Assembly: GCF_016906535.1 (NCBI RefSeq)
Contig: NC_057385.1
Coordinates: 1,922,001-1,986,000, forward strand
Direction of reading: 5' to 3'
From: Rhizoctonia solani
Taxonomy: Eukaryota; Basidiomycota; Agaricomycetes; Cantharellales; Ceratobasidiaceae
DNA length: 64,000 nt
The translations under genes and the position numbers were made by a program. Every line of letters begins with the position of its first letter. Position 1 is the stretch's first letter. Below the pieces are notes generated by a model. The model saw only the letters and a list, made by a program, of their open reading frames with translations, was not told the DNA's origin and searched no databases. This document shows positions 45,566-60,679 of the stretch, piece after piece.

Positions 45566-47244
45566 ATGATAACTCCAAAATTCAACTGTAGTCAGGATGA
45601 GATCTCGGTTATCCTTCAACTATACGTTCCCGCTGTGCGAGTGAGTCCAGTTCTCCAACTGCCGCCCTGTCTCATATTCACATATTTCTCATCGGGATTA
45701 TAGGCAGCAGATGTTGAGATCCACGTCGAAGGCACGCTGTTTTCAGCACACATCAATCCATATTTTCTCCGCCTCAATTTTCCCTATCCGGTACTCGAGG
45801 ACGATGACTCGTCTGCGTCTTATGACCCTTCGTCCGGTACTCTCACCGTGAGACTCACGAAAGAGACCAAAGGCCTACATTTTCCCGATCTCGACCTTTT
45901 AACCAAACTTCTCGCACCCCGCTCCGCCGCAGCTCTCAATGATGAGGGTCGGACCAAAGGACCCCTTATAGAGGTTCTGGATAGTCGTTCTCCAGATCAA
46001 CTCGCAGAGGAATTAGACGACAAGCTTCGGCTGGATCTAGAACAAGAACACGCAGCATTCGTGCGAGGTACGTCACTTTTCTCCGTCGATATTCTCATCT
46101 CCCCTCTTTCTTCTATCCTTCCGTAACGCTCTAAACCTACCAGACTATAAACTCTGGCTCTAGCTGCACAAAACGATTGGCAAATCGACCAGGAAGCACC
46201 TGACGACGAGCTCCTGGATGCCGGTCCATCGATTTCCACTTGTACTCCGTATGGCTTTCTTAATTTGCACACCGGATACTTTACAAACGTCATTCACACC
46301 GAAAATGAGGTGAACGAGCTTGGAGCCGAGGCAGAAAACTCCACGCTCGCGAGGCGGCGACAACTTCGCGAGGCAAGCGAAGAGGCCAAGTGGGACGAAG
46401 AACACTACATGTAAGCATATATAAACGCCGGCTATATGCATACCTGCTGTCCTACCGAGATCTCTTGTTTAGAGCAGACTTTGTCGACGATGAAATTATC
46501 AAAGAGTTGATGAGCACTGAATTACCACCGGAAGGCATATTTGTATTTACAGAGGAGGAAAATATGACAATGTTGCGTCTTCCTCGAAAAGAATGTAAGT
46601 AGATCCCCCTTTTTTTCAACCCGTTTGGTCTTGATTTGCCCGAATTCTTATTCACCGGGACCAGACTTGCTTACTCCCGATCGAACGAGAGAGTTACAAA
46701 TTGCACTTTGCACCATCCTCTTTGCTGCGCAGTACGATTGGCGAACGACACAAGGCGACCCGACGCCCGAATCGGCTTGGACAATATGTAAACTCGTTCC
46801 GGCGTTCTCTGCTCTTGATCCGTGCCCGGCTCCAGTCTCTCTTCGTTCGGCTTTGCGGGCGTCGTACCGACGGGCATTAGCGTTCCCACTCTATCGGTCA
46901 TTTGCCTATGCCAACGTGTCCAAAAAGATGTTGCTCAGCTCCTTGGCCAGGGCACGCGTGCCGTTACCCGACGACTATTAGCAACCAAAAAGATTCTGGA
47001 TGGCCATGATGTATATTATGTGTACTCGAAGATCTGGGTTGATGATTTTTGCACTTGGCTCATCGGTTACTCAACCGACGCAGGTCTCAAGGCACTTGGC
47101 TCGGAACTAGCGACTACGCAGCCCTCCAAGGTAGAGATTGGTTGGGACCTCGAAGATCTGGAAGATGCTGTTCGAGAAACCGAACCTGATAGCGACGACG
47201 AAGATGCGGATGAAGTGGAACGCATGACAACTGCGACACTCTAG
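45566..47244 (+). CDS. SHQ1: SHQ1, H/ACA snoRNP assembly factor
   Basis: Shq1 chaperones the pseudouridine synthase Cbf5/dyskerin before H/ACA RNP assembly. The ATG at 45566 begins MITPKFNCSQDEISVILQLY, the CS-type (Hsp20-like) domain, continuing AADVEIHVEGTLFSAHINPY and YFLRLNFP. Later exons carry TPYGFLNLHTGYFTNVIH, ADFVDDEIIKELM and the helical Shq1 domain: LLTPDRTRELQIALCTILFA, RRALAFPLYRSFAYAN, then VQKDVAQLLGQGTRAVTRRL and HDVYYVYSKIWVDDFCTWLI. The acidic tail ends at TAG 47242-47244. Near 46,910 the conserved RSFAYA and VQKDV segments lie in different frames with no intron of workable size (23 bases at most), an apparent one-base loss in a CC run. It converges on histone H1. Confidence 0.9.
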
Positions 47245-47476
47245 TTGTTTCAGAAATTGACGTATACATAACAATACCAGGAATCTATACTACTACTACC
47301 TACTATCCTACATAAGAGAGACATCGAAACTCCAGCTTGATCGAGACGCGAGTCATATGGCATATGGAACGGGCATAAAGGAGACACGCAGACCCAACCA
47401 CAAGAATGAATAAAAATAGCGCACAACGGACAGCAAAGCGATTGACGGACATCAGAGAATCAGCATACACCACCGT

Positions 47477-48619
47477 TTATGCCTTTGTGGATGCAGGCGT
47501 CTGAAATTCGATAAGTTAGAGAACTTGAGAACCAAGTGAATCATCATACCTTTGATGGTTTCGTGGACGTGGGTTTCTTCGTGGAAGCGGGCTTCGCAGA
47601 TGTCGGCTTGGCTGCAGCTTTGGTAGAAGTAGGTTTAGTCGACGCAGGCTTGGTATTCTCTTTCGTTGTGCTCTTGGATAGAGCCTTGGACTTTGAAGAC
47701 TTGGACGCGGTAGAGGCTTTCGTTGATTTAGTTGCCGCCGCCTTAGCCTTGTCTGCCTTCTTCGCGTCGCCAGAAGTAACCTTCTGCACAAAGTTTAATA
47801 CTTCGTGCAATTTTCTTGAATAAAACGCTTACCTTGGAGGCGGCTTTCTTGACAGTGGGTGCCTTGGCGGGTGCTTTCTTTGTAGTCGTGGCTTTCGAAG
47901 TTGCCTTTACTGGTGCCTTCTTGGCTGCAGACGTGCTAGTCTTCTTGACAACAGGGGCTGCCTTTACACCCTTAGGGGGAGCGGCAGATGTGATGTTCTT
48001 CTTTGGTTTGAGGACATTGGAGGAGGATGCCTTGGTAGTCTTCGCCTTGGTGGCCTTCGGAGCGGCTTTCTTCTCGACCTTCTCGGTGGTAGCAGCCTTC
48101 TTGGGGGCGTCGTTCTCTTTAGATTCGCTCTTGCTAGCCTTGGGAGCGAGCTTGACCTTGCCGCTAGGTCCTAGATCATAACACTGTAAGAGCCTTGTCT
48201 GAAGACAAGTACGACTCTACTTACCCTTGGGCAAAGTAAAGACATTGTTCTCGGCACCCTTGGTGATCGCACGATTCAAATTTGAGAGTTGGAGGCCAGT
48301 CATCTCGATTTTGTACTTCTCTTCGATAAACCTATGATCGAGGTCAGTCGTGCTGAACACGAAATAGTTGATAAAAATAACAAACTTCTTAATCGTTGGA
48401 CGCGAGACACCACTGCGAGAGTCTTCTTTATTTTCGATTATGCACTCCTATAAAGGTAGGAGGATTAAACGATGATCGAAGGGCATCGCTTCCAATACCA
48501 CTCACAGTGATCATGTCGATAAAGCTTGGGTGTCCTGCGGCAGCAGCTTTCGACTTTGCTTCAGCCTTGGACTTTCCAGTCTTGGCTCCCTTAGCAGCAA
48601 CGGTCTTGGTGGAAGGCAT
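47477..48619 (-). CDS. Linker histone H1
   Basis: Binds nucleosomal linker DNA. The ATG at 48619 gives a Lys/Ala head (TVAAKGAKTGKSKAEAKSKA). The globular winged-helix domain is spread over exons: HPSFIDMIT, ECIIENKEDSRSGVSRPTIK, KFIEEKYKIEMTGLQLSNLN and RAITKGAENNVFTLPKG. The long tail consists almost only of Lys, Ala, Thr, Ser and Pro, with a repeat-like stretch (STKPTSTKAAAKPTSAKP). A tiny last exon gives TPASTKA at TAA 47477-47479. About 280 residues and five or six introns; intron-bearing H1 is normal in fungi. Antisense frames across the repeat are shadows. Confidence 0.93.
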
Positions 48620-48725
48620 GATGAATGAGATGGGTCGAGATGAAAAGTGGCGAATGTAAGCAAGGTGACAATGGGAGAAGCGGGAGATGAAGTTGAAAGT
48701 CCTGTAGGTGGGGTCTCGATCACGG

Positions 48726-48731
48726 TTTATA
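48726..48731 (-). promoter_or_regulatory. TATA box of histone H1
   Basis: TATAAA on the coding strand (TTTATA on +) lies about 107 bases upstream of the H1 ATG, with a CACGTG box about 50 bases further out. Confidence 0.45.
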
Positions 48732-48780
48732 CAAGCAGGACTAAGGTTCCCAGTTGGATTGTTTGCTTTTGTTTAAAGGT

Positions 48781-48786
48781 CACGTG
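48781..48786. promoter_or_regulatory. CACGTG E-box upstream of histone H1
   Basis: In GGTCACGTGGCT, about 160 bases upstream of the H1 start. It is the nearest of three E-boxes in 480 bases. Confidence 0.35.
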
Positions 48787-48981
48787 GCTGAACAACAAAC
48801 TCCCTTCGACTAATCTCTTACTTGTCTCAAAACCCAAGCAGTATACCTTGTTGTTGTAACCCGACATATTAGAGTATCACATTTAGTATCATCCATACCT
48901 TTGGGTGCTCTAGCTCACCGCTGATTCACTGGTTGCAGTACAACCAATTCAAGGCCTGAAAGATAACAAGTTTTAATTTCT

Positions 48982-48994
48982 TGAAATCACGTGA
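48982..48994. promoter_or_regulatory. TGAAATCACGTGA motif, first copy
   Basis: Holds the palindrome TCACGTGA at 48987-48994. The same 13-base word recurs 264 bases downstream. Confidence 0.35.
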
Positions 48995-49245
48995 CTCTGA
49001 CCCCGTCAAGCTCAGGGGCCACCCGAACCCCCGTCCAGGACCACGCCATGGAGACGTGAGGAACCCGGATAGACCAGCGCAAGGCTGGCCCTTTGGTAAC
49101 GGTTTTGACGCGTGTGTTTTACTGATCATTTAACAACCGTCTGGGTCTTTGTGTTCCATTTTCCTTCCCCGCCCCCCCCCTTGTGTATCTATCAGAGCGG
49201 TTTGCCTCGTTCGCATGTAGCTCTCAAAATATGAGTTTAAAAAAA

Positions 49246-49258
49246 TGAAATCACGTGA
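49246..49258. promoter_or_regulatory. TGAAATCACGTGA motif, second copy
   Basis: Identical 13-base word in the same orientation, with TCACGTGA at 49251-49258. It lies in the gene-poor stretch upstream of H1. Confidence 0.35.
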
Positions 49259-51560
49259 TACACTACGCTGCTTTCCCCAAATTTACCTGATGTATACGTG
49301 TATTGGATTTGCAGTAGGCCATGATTAAAGTATGTGAACAGGCTCTCTACAACTATTGTATATAAATCAAGAGAGCTTCACACTGCCGTTATTGCAAAAT
49401 AACCTGAAGCGTGACGTGCACTGTTTTTATTTATATTGTAGCTCACTGGTGCCTATTAATACATTATGTCGACCTGGTGTTGTACAAACTGGTTCTGTGC
49501 CTCCTGTGGTACCTCGAAAGTGTAACATGAATTTATACTCCGAATGCTCCAAAACGGTGGACTTGAACTTAACTAATATGCCCAATATGCCCAAAGGGGC
49601 GGAGACTATTTGTGAGACTAAAAAACGCATGGGTGCCGCAGCAGCAGCGGGATCTCAAGACCGTATTAGTAATATTATTTGGGGAAAGATGGGTGGTTCT
49701 CTCGCCGATTACAGGTACATCACTGGTAAATTATTGGTCCAATCTCATTGTTGATATTTATAGCTCCGGATCTGCAACGTAGATCGACTGTACTGCTGCA
49801 CACACACTGGTTACATCGCTATCCTAAGATAGCACATAAGCGAAGTTTAGCCACAGTATATTTGTGGGAAATTCGATCAGCGATCACTGTAGACACCGTC
49901 GCAGTGTTGTACATAGTTGCCGGAGTAACCAGGGGTGCGTGCACCATAATTAAAGGCATGTGGCCCGTCAGCGATATTAGGTGGTCTCGGTGCGCGCTCT
50001 AGCGGTTCATGTCGAACCGATTCAACGGATATAACACATACAAGCCTGGTTCTTTTCTCGGCGGAGACCATTATTACAGCTGAGTAAATGTGCGCTCAGT
50101 TCTAGCACTTGCGGTTATGTCGCGTTTGATCCAGGTACTATAATGCAGTTTTTCATATGGCCCAATATGCCCGGGCTCGTTTTGTCACCCAACGCGATAT
50201 CTTGTAACTCTCCTATATTTTCTTGCGCATGCAGCAGATTCTATAAGCTATTCCAACATGAAACCTTGCTTTGAGAAAGCGCTCTTTAAATGACACGAAT
50301 CCACATGACTGTGCATTATGTATCCGCAGTTTGCACGTCCCTATTCTACACATTAGTCATCGATGACCACACTCTCACCCCGCGAGCCGACATCTGACCA
50401 ATAACCAATTACATTATCGCAGTCGGCCGCTGCCGCGATTCTGATAGACTATTCTAAGAGGGAAAAGACGAGACAGTGGTCCGAGTATTACCTCAATGTC
50501 ATCTGTACATGTGTGTGCATGATTGCTGAGCAGGAACAAATGGTCTCCGCCAGACCGCCGATCCTCGGCGCCAAGGTTGTACTCACCGCCTGTCAGCGGT
50601 GCTTTATTTGCAGCAAATATTCCGATCATTCTCAGGATGCATATGGGTACATCGATATTTTCGCCTAGAACTCATATATAGTCGCGCTCGTTCCGGTGCA
50701 TTTACCCTGATATGATGAGTAATTCTAGTCACTGATTGAATTCCCACATTGTGTGAGCGATCAAGTCATAAGGTTAACCTAAAAATACTGAACATGGTCG
50801 TTTCTCACGTTACAGCCAGTAATTGCACCTTAACCAGTTATTTCTAGCTTTCAGGGTAGTTTGAAATAATAGTATCGACGCTAGTAGTATTCGCTGGGAC
50901 GAGCACTATAGTGTAAGGTTCATAACGAAAACTTCGGCGGCATTCTGGTGGATGAATAATTTTGGGAGCTATAGGCACCGCCCGCGAATGCACCTCCCCA
51001 TGGTCACCAGGTGGCGCCCCGGACCTACGTGAATAACTCTGAATTACCTTAGTATCATTTGAGACTGGTGACAATACCATCTCAGGTTGGTAAATGACGT
51101 TTAAGGCAGTCTGCGAATGAGGACAAGATTATGCTTAAAGGCCTCATCTAAGGTTATCAATTTCAACAGAAACGACAACGATCGCCAGGTTTGAATAACA
51201 ATTCCATATGTCACTTAACTTTATGACGATACCAAGGTCCAGATTTGTACCCAAGCACCAGACCTTGCTCGCTCGCGAACTCGTGTTTGTCGAGTATTCA
51301 ACTCATACCGCTTGGGTATTTCACAAATTTGTAGAGTGCTATTGTAAAGCAATTGATGGTGGTTGTCCCGAAAAAGACACCAATACCAAACGCCAGGCGC
51401 TAAGTTGGAACAGTCTGATTGACAATTGCATCACAAGTTGCGCCCTTGTTCTTCTCACCCACCTGGGCGGCGGCAACCAGTATTGATTTTCGCTACAAGT
51501 TTTTTGTTTGTAGTCTAAGGCCCTTTCTTGGTATCGTATTACCTTCCGTGCTATCTTAAT
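49259..51560. other. Gene-poor interval of 2.3 kb
   Basis: Open frames here (up to 132 codons at 49356-49754) show no family resemblance, no splice-consistent extension and ordinary base composition. I see no terminal repeats, tRNA or CpG depletion. The phrase AATATGCCC recurs (49577-49594 in tandem, and near 50164). Degenerate transposon remnants cannot be excluded. Confidence 0.4.
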
Positions 51561-53727
51561 ATGGGTAATACTGGGTCGTCTTCTGGCAAGCATTCTCATA
51601 GCCACAATATTCGGGACGAAATAGTCGACTTTGGTTATCTTTCTCCTCAAGGGATCTATACCGGACCTCAAGATTGGAACCAAGAATTAGTCGGGAAACT
51701 AATTGTCGATCGAAAACTTGCACCCTTTTATCGTCCGCTTGAGGATTATGAGCCTGACTGGGACGACGATACCATCTTGAGGAACCGGAAGCTCAAACCA
51801 GGAGAAGAATCTTTACCTCCGTCTGTAACTTTACCCGTTTCTGGCCCATCTTTTTCGGGAAAAGGGAGTGCTAAAGGCAAGGGAGTCGCAGACCGGCGCG
51901 AACAACAGAGGATGTCGGAGGCCGAGGTTTATCGTGGTGCGATCGAATGTCCCATCTGTTTTATGGTTAGTGTCTTACTGTGATAGTAATTTCATCAAAT
52001 CTGACTCTTACCGTGTGAAGTATTATCCACCTAATATTAATCGCTCTCGCTGCTGTGACCAAGCGATTTGTACAGAGTGTTTCGTGCAGATCAAACGCGC
52101 CGAGCCAACGACTACTCACATCGTGAGCGAGCCTGCTGCATGCCCTTATTGTGTACAGGAGAACTTCGGAGTCACGTATGAGCCTCCAAGCTGGAGAGCC
52201 GGACTTGTGCTCAGTTCATCGGTTAGTATATTAAACTCCTTGCCTTCAAAACGTCATAGGTCTGACATGTCCTAATTTTGATCCTGTCACAAGGGATCTC
52301 CTTCCCGACCCGAGCTACCCCGCCTTGGCGGTTCTGCAATTTCGACTGCTTCTGGCGAGTCTCAAGGGCATCTTACTGCTGAGCGTTCCCGACGCAAGTC
52401 GATTCCCCACCAATCTGTAGAAGTTGTTACCATCGATTATATTCGTCCTGACTGGGAAGCAAAGCTTGAAGCTGTCCGAGCCACCGTGGCTAGACGTGCT
52501 AATCGACGGATTGTAATGCGTCAAGTTGGAGACCGTTTGATCCCTGTCGGCATCACTAGTGGGCGCGTGGTTCCTGTTAATATTGGCGAAGGCGACACGG
52601 GCGGGAGTGGGAGACGAGGTCGCCGACAGCGGCCTGCCACATCTGGAGAACTGCCAATGCCTGATTTGGAAGAGGTATGGTTTCTAATGCTACAGACACG
52701 GCGAGTCACTTATCATGAGCGTCTTTAGTTGATGATGATGGAGGCTATGCGGTTGTCTTTGCTTGAACATGAGGCACAACAGCGTCGGGAGCGTGAAGCT
52801 GGAGCCCGTGGCGCGGATTCCAGTTCTAGAACTGCGTCATCTCGCGAGATCGCCAATTCATCGCCAGACCCAGCTTCCGGGTTGCAGCAACAAGTCCACG
52901 AAGAACATCAGCCCAGTCATACAAATTCCTCTCTTTCTGTGACTAGCACTGGTCTTGCTGCAAGCCTCGATCCTAGCACTTTGCAGCCAAACTCTTCTCA
53001 TTCAGAGCCTACCGCGGACCGCCAGTCGTCTACAGTCTCGCCTCGCGAGTCGCTCGATCCCTCCCAAGCCGGACCATCTTCGCATCGCCGTAGTGGTAGT
53101 GGTCCACTTCAAGCAGCGCCTTCTCCATTAGGCGGTGCTGCCACCCTTGCTATGGCAGTCGGTTTTCCTTCCGCGTCCGACTTGTCGGGGGAGGTTACAG
53201 AGGAATCGGGGTTCCCATCAAGGACCCTGAATACATTGTCTGCTGCAGTTAGTGCGTCAAGCATCCCCGCGGTCATCCTCGGCTCCAGTCCAGATGATCG
53301 CCCAGAGCACGAAACCGGAACCTCAAAGTCTGAAGCTGGGGAACTTCCAGTTGATCACTCATCACTTGGCGAGTCTCACAGTGGTAACTCTCCGCTAGCC
53401 CACCAGGAACAAGTTACCACTATTGCATCATCTGGCTCTGTACCTAACCCCCATTCAGCTTTACCATTGACCATGGTCCCATCCAATTCGACCAACCACA
53501 ATCCATCAAAGTCATCCGCTGCCTTTCTATCGACCGATGCTCGTACAGCTACTGAAAGCTCGGTCCGAACGACCGATACTCAACAATCTATAGGAGATAA
53601 CTATAGTGTCTTGCCATCATCGCCAGAGACGGAAACCGAGCAGCCCTTGATCTCGGAGCCTTCTAATCTCGCGCGCCCCGATACAGGAGACTCATACCAT
53701 GCTCTAGGTGGCCCGAGCACAGCTTAG
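51561..53727 (+). CDS. SIP5: SIP5-like RING-type protein
   Basis: Sip5 in yeast links the Snf1 kinase to the Glc7-Reg1 phosphatase. The ATG at 51561 gives [16 protein letters not shown], an N-myristoylation-type start (Gly2, Ser6). A conserved head follows: [20 protein letters not shown] and [20 protein letters not shown]. The RING-like segment has AIECPICFM, then after an intron [30 protein letters not shown] and [13 protein letters not shown]. Next comes [20 protein letters not shown] with an Arg-rich patch ([10 protein letters not shown]). A helical block ([20 protein letters not shown]) precedes a disordered Ser/Pro/Glu-rich tail of over 300 residues, with stop TAG 53725-53727. The disordered tail is the longest in the window. 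Function in glucose signalling is by family only. Confidence 0.88.
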
Positions 53728-55222
53728 TAGGGATATTTTATGCTCAAACGACTTGTCCCTATATCACTATTGAGCTCGCTTCCCTTGATGTGGGATGTTC
53801 TAACGTCCTTAACCTGTGTATGTTCGTAAAGTTGCCATATGCGCCAAAGTTTCGACCCGTGTGTATCTATTAGACGCTTTCTACTTTGGTAATTTCAGAC
53901 CACTCAAATGAAAATTAGCACCCAATCGACTTGTGCGGTCCTCGAGAAACATTTAGCGTTGATCGCTGCGTGTGATTTCGAACTTTTACCGGGAACAACT
54001 CATGTAACATGGGGTCATGAATATTTTGTCATGGACTTTATAGCTGCTTCTATTTTCGGTCAATAGTATTGATGAGGGATTAACCTCCCTACCTCTACGA
54101 GATCCCATCAGTGCTGCAGCTTACGACAGCGGCGTATGTCAGCAGATTGACACTGATCGCGCACCACCCAACTCCATCAACCGCCGGCGATGCCAGAGAA
54201 TCACTATCCTACATACTCAAAAACATCGGCTAAAAGGTATACGCACATGCGCAATTGACATGCCAAGGAACTCCAGGACGGAAAGTCTCTGCTGTATAGT
54301 TCTCCGCCTTGAGTCGTCGCTACCGGCTGGATTCAATCTGACCCAGGAAGTCGGCGGGACTCAATTATGATCGATAAATCTTCGGGTTCGGGCAACGCTA
54401 GCCATTCTCAGGCGAGAACACTGATGGTTGATCCTCCTGGGGCCTCTTGAATTTGGAATTGCGCATTGGAGAGAGGACGCTCGAGTATCATACATAGACT
54501 ATTAGTAAAACTGAGGTATTTCTTGTGACCAACCTATTTCAAAAGCTGTGCGACATTGAAACATCGTCTATTTGGAGACGATCCAACTATGGTTTCTGAA
54601 TTGACTCCGCGTGGATCGGGTGCCACAGTTTCTAGCGCGATGTGGCCAATGGATGGACGTCCCGCTACACACATCGAATCGTAGAGTACAATATGTGGCC
54701 GCCAATCATCGCCCCGATTAGGATGAGGATCGTAGTTTTAATAGTGTTTGAGGAACCCCAGTGCCGCCCCACGTCGCGGGGAGTTTCCCTCGATCATGCA
54801 CGTCAGCGTTACCTAGCGGATAGGTAAGCTCCATTCAGGTGGCTGAAGTAGGAACACGCAACGCCCGTCACTGGTACACGGTTCTTCTCCAGAGCTTCAG
54901 GCTCCAGATTCAGGACCACTCATCGTTCCCTTTAGCGTTATAGTGCGAATCTCCCAAAAAGTACGCGCCCCCCATTCGTCCCGCGGGCTTGATTGGAGAG
55001 CCAAACACGTGGTTCTTCCAGTTTGACTCAAACCAATTTGGTCATACAATTCGATTCTTCCATCTCCAAATCGCCTCGGGCCTCCGTAGTCAACCTGATC
55101 ACCAGTCATTTGAATGTGTAAAGTGGACGAAAACCCTATCGCTGCTCTCTTCAAAAGGCCGCGTACGGTGCTGACCCATCACCAATCCCCGCTGATCCTT
55201 CATCTACTCCTTATCGGCCACA
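53728..55222. other. Gene-poor interval of 1.5 kb
   Basis: No supported gene, RNA or repeat. Open frames are short (at most 85 codons) and without family resemblance. The right end must hold the promoter of the zinc-finger gene at 55223. Confidence 0.4.
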
Positions 55223-56286
55223 ATGGTATGTGACCTGCCCCTTTCATTGCTTGTTTCTCAGTAACTCATCATTGACATAGCCAATGAACACTTATCCCAC
55301 TTTTGAACCAAGCCTTCCTATGTATGAAGGCACTCATTGCACTGATAGCCAGTTGCGAACGCACCAATCATCGATGGGTAACAACAATATACAGTTTGGC
55401 CCAGGCATGTTCCAAGCCGTACCGTTTGAACCTATCCTTCCCGGAGAATGGTTGACACCTGGTACGTTTGGTGTACCAGTTGTACGCGCATATATGTGTA
55501 TTAAGCCGCATTTAAACTACAGATAACTTTCAATGGGCTCCCGCACTAAATCCCTCCAATACGGCTTGGGATATGTCCCCGTCCTCATATTCATCCTCAT
55601 ATTCAAGCTCTCCAGGCTCAAGCTATGATCCGTTTGGGTTGGCACCCGGGTTCACTTGCGACGCAAGCCCTGAGTTTGAGGCGTACTCTCCTCCCAGCAC
55701 CGCGACATCAGAGGTTGAATTACCCTCTTCCTTCGACTATTTTCCTACATCGACTAGTGCCAAGTCTCTTCCTATTGTACCGCCTGTCGTGCCAAGCTCT
55801 AGCCGAGAGTCTCCACCAGGGCCCAGTCGACGAGCGAGGCGACCAAGTAAAGATTCTTCTAAGGTGTGTTTTGAGTGATGTACTCACGTCGATCGAACGC
55901 TGATGAAGTGTTTCTCCTAGAATACTATTGACGACCGGAAATATCAGTGTGATTTTTGCCCAGTTCAAATGGCTCGCCTGCACGATATAAACAGACACAT
56001 GCGTATACACAGTGAGTTTGAAATAAAATATTTTTGGGTGGAACGAAGAAGTCCTCACCAAACATTGAATTTGCAGCTGGTGTCCATCCCTACGCATGCA
56101 TCGGTTGCGGTGAAACATTCCGGCGGACCGATGCGAGGACGCGTCATTGGTGCAAGCAACCAGAATGCTTCAAAATCCACAGCGCGAAGGCCCCTACCTC
56201 GAAGGTAAGATACATCACTACCAAAGTTTGAACCTTCCTCCTAAGTTAACTCGGTTTGGTTTCAGGCCCGACGACGCATTCCGTAG
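55223..56286 (+). CDS. C2H2 zinc-finger protein, putative transcription factor
   Basis: Exon 1 is only the ATG codon (55223-55225), followed at once by GTATGT; the intron runs to CATAG and exon 2 starts P-MNTYPTFEPSLPMYEGTH. An unspliced in-frame ATG in exon 2 is an alternative start. A Ser/Pro/Tyr-rich activation-like region (MSPSSYSSSYSSSPGSSYDP) and a basic stretch (PSRRARRPSKDSSK) lead to two fingers. The first is classical: YQCDFCPVQMARLHDINRHM then RIH. The second, YACIGCGETFRRTDARTRHW, ends in Cys-rich CKQPEC rather than a second His (C-x2-C-x12-H-x-C...). A last exon gives ARRRIP with stop TAG 56284-56286. About 245 residues. Targets are unknown. Confidence 0.82.
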
Positions 56287-56693
56287 ATACTTACAATTGT
56301 TTCTTTTTTTCTATTTGAATTTATTATGAAGGGACAATTACATATCTTATGTGTTTGCATAGTTGGTTCTGCGTTGTAGTATTGATCTGGTTGAGTTTCC
56401 TTGTTGCCGGCTTGTATCTTGTATGATTTGTTGTTACCTTTATAATGGTATTTTTACTCATCTACGGATTATAGATATATGTTATTTTACGGATATATAT
56501 GATATTTGTGTCAATGTGCTCCGATTTATCCTTCAACTCAGAGCACCGAACCTGGAACATATACCGAGTGCAACTGGGACTGAGGCCAAGTGGATTAATT
56601 GTATAGTAGAAGACAGTTCGCAAATCCGAATTGACAAATGATGTTGTCTTTTTATGCAAAGTTGAACATGAGACACGGATGAGAGAATAATTA

Positions 56694-60373
<3,680 letters not shown>

Positions 60374-60679
60374 CTCTGAAAGCACGCAATCAGCTGTCGC
60401 ACTACACTGTCAGGATCGCTGGAGAGAAATCACGTACTTTTGGGGGATGTGGCGGGACTTATGAAGCTAGAATCAATTTGAGAAATTGATTTTGCGTCGC
60501 GTGTTCCAATGATTCAGAGACACGTTGGTGTTAGTCTCGACTTTTCCAAAGCCTGTGACTAAGCTCATAATTTTAGCGCCAGGACTACAAGATCCGACCG
60601 AACCTTACAAACAAAGCGCGCCATCATTTATTTAGCTAGAAATTATTTTAAAAAAATGCAATACACCATAGCGAAATAA

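Noticed and set aside
47540..47815. Tandem repeat locus or antigen-like repeat protein
   Set aside because: The repetition is the ordinary Lys/Ala/Thr/Pro tail of histone H1.
49356..49754. 132-codon ORF in the gene-poor interval
   Set aside because: No homology pattern, no splice support, no promoter; ordinary chance length for this composition.
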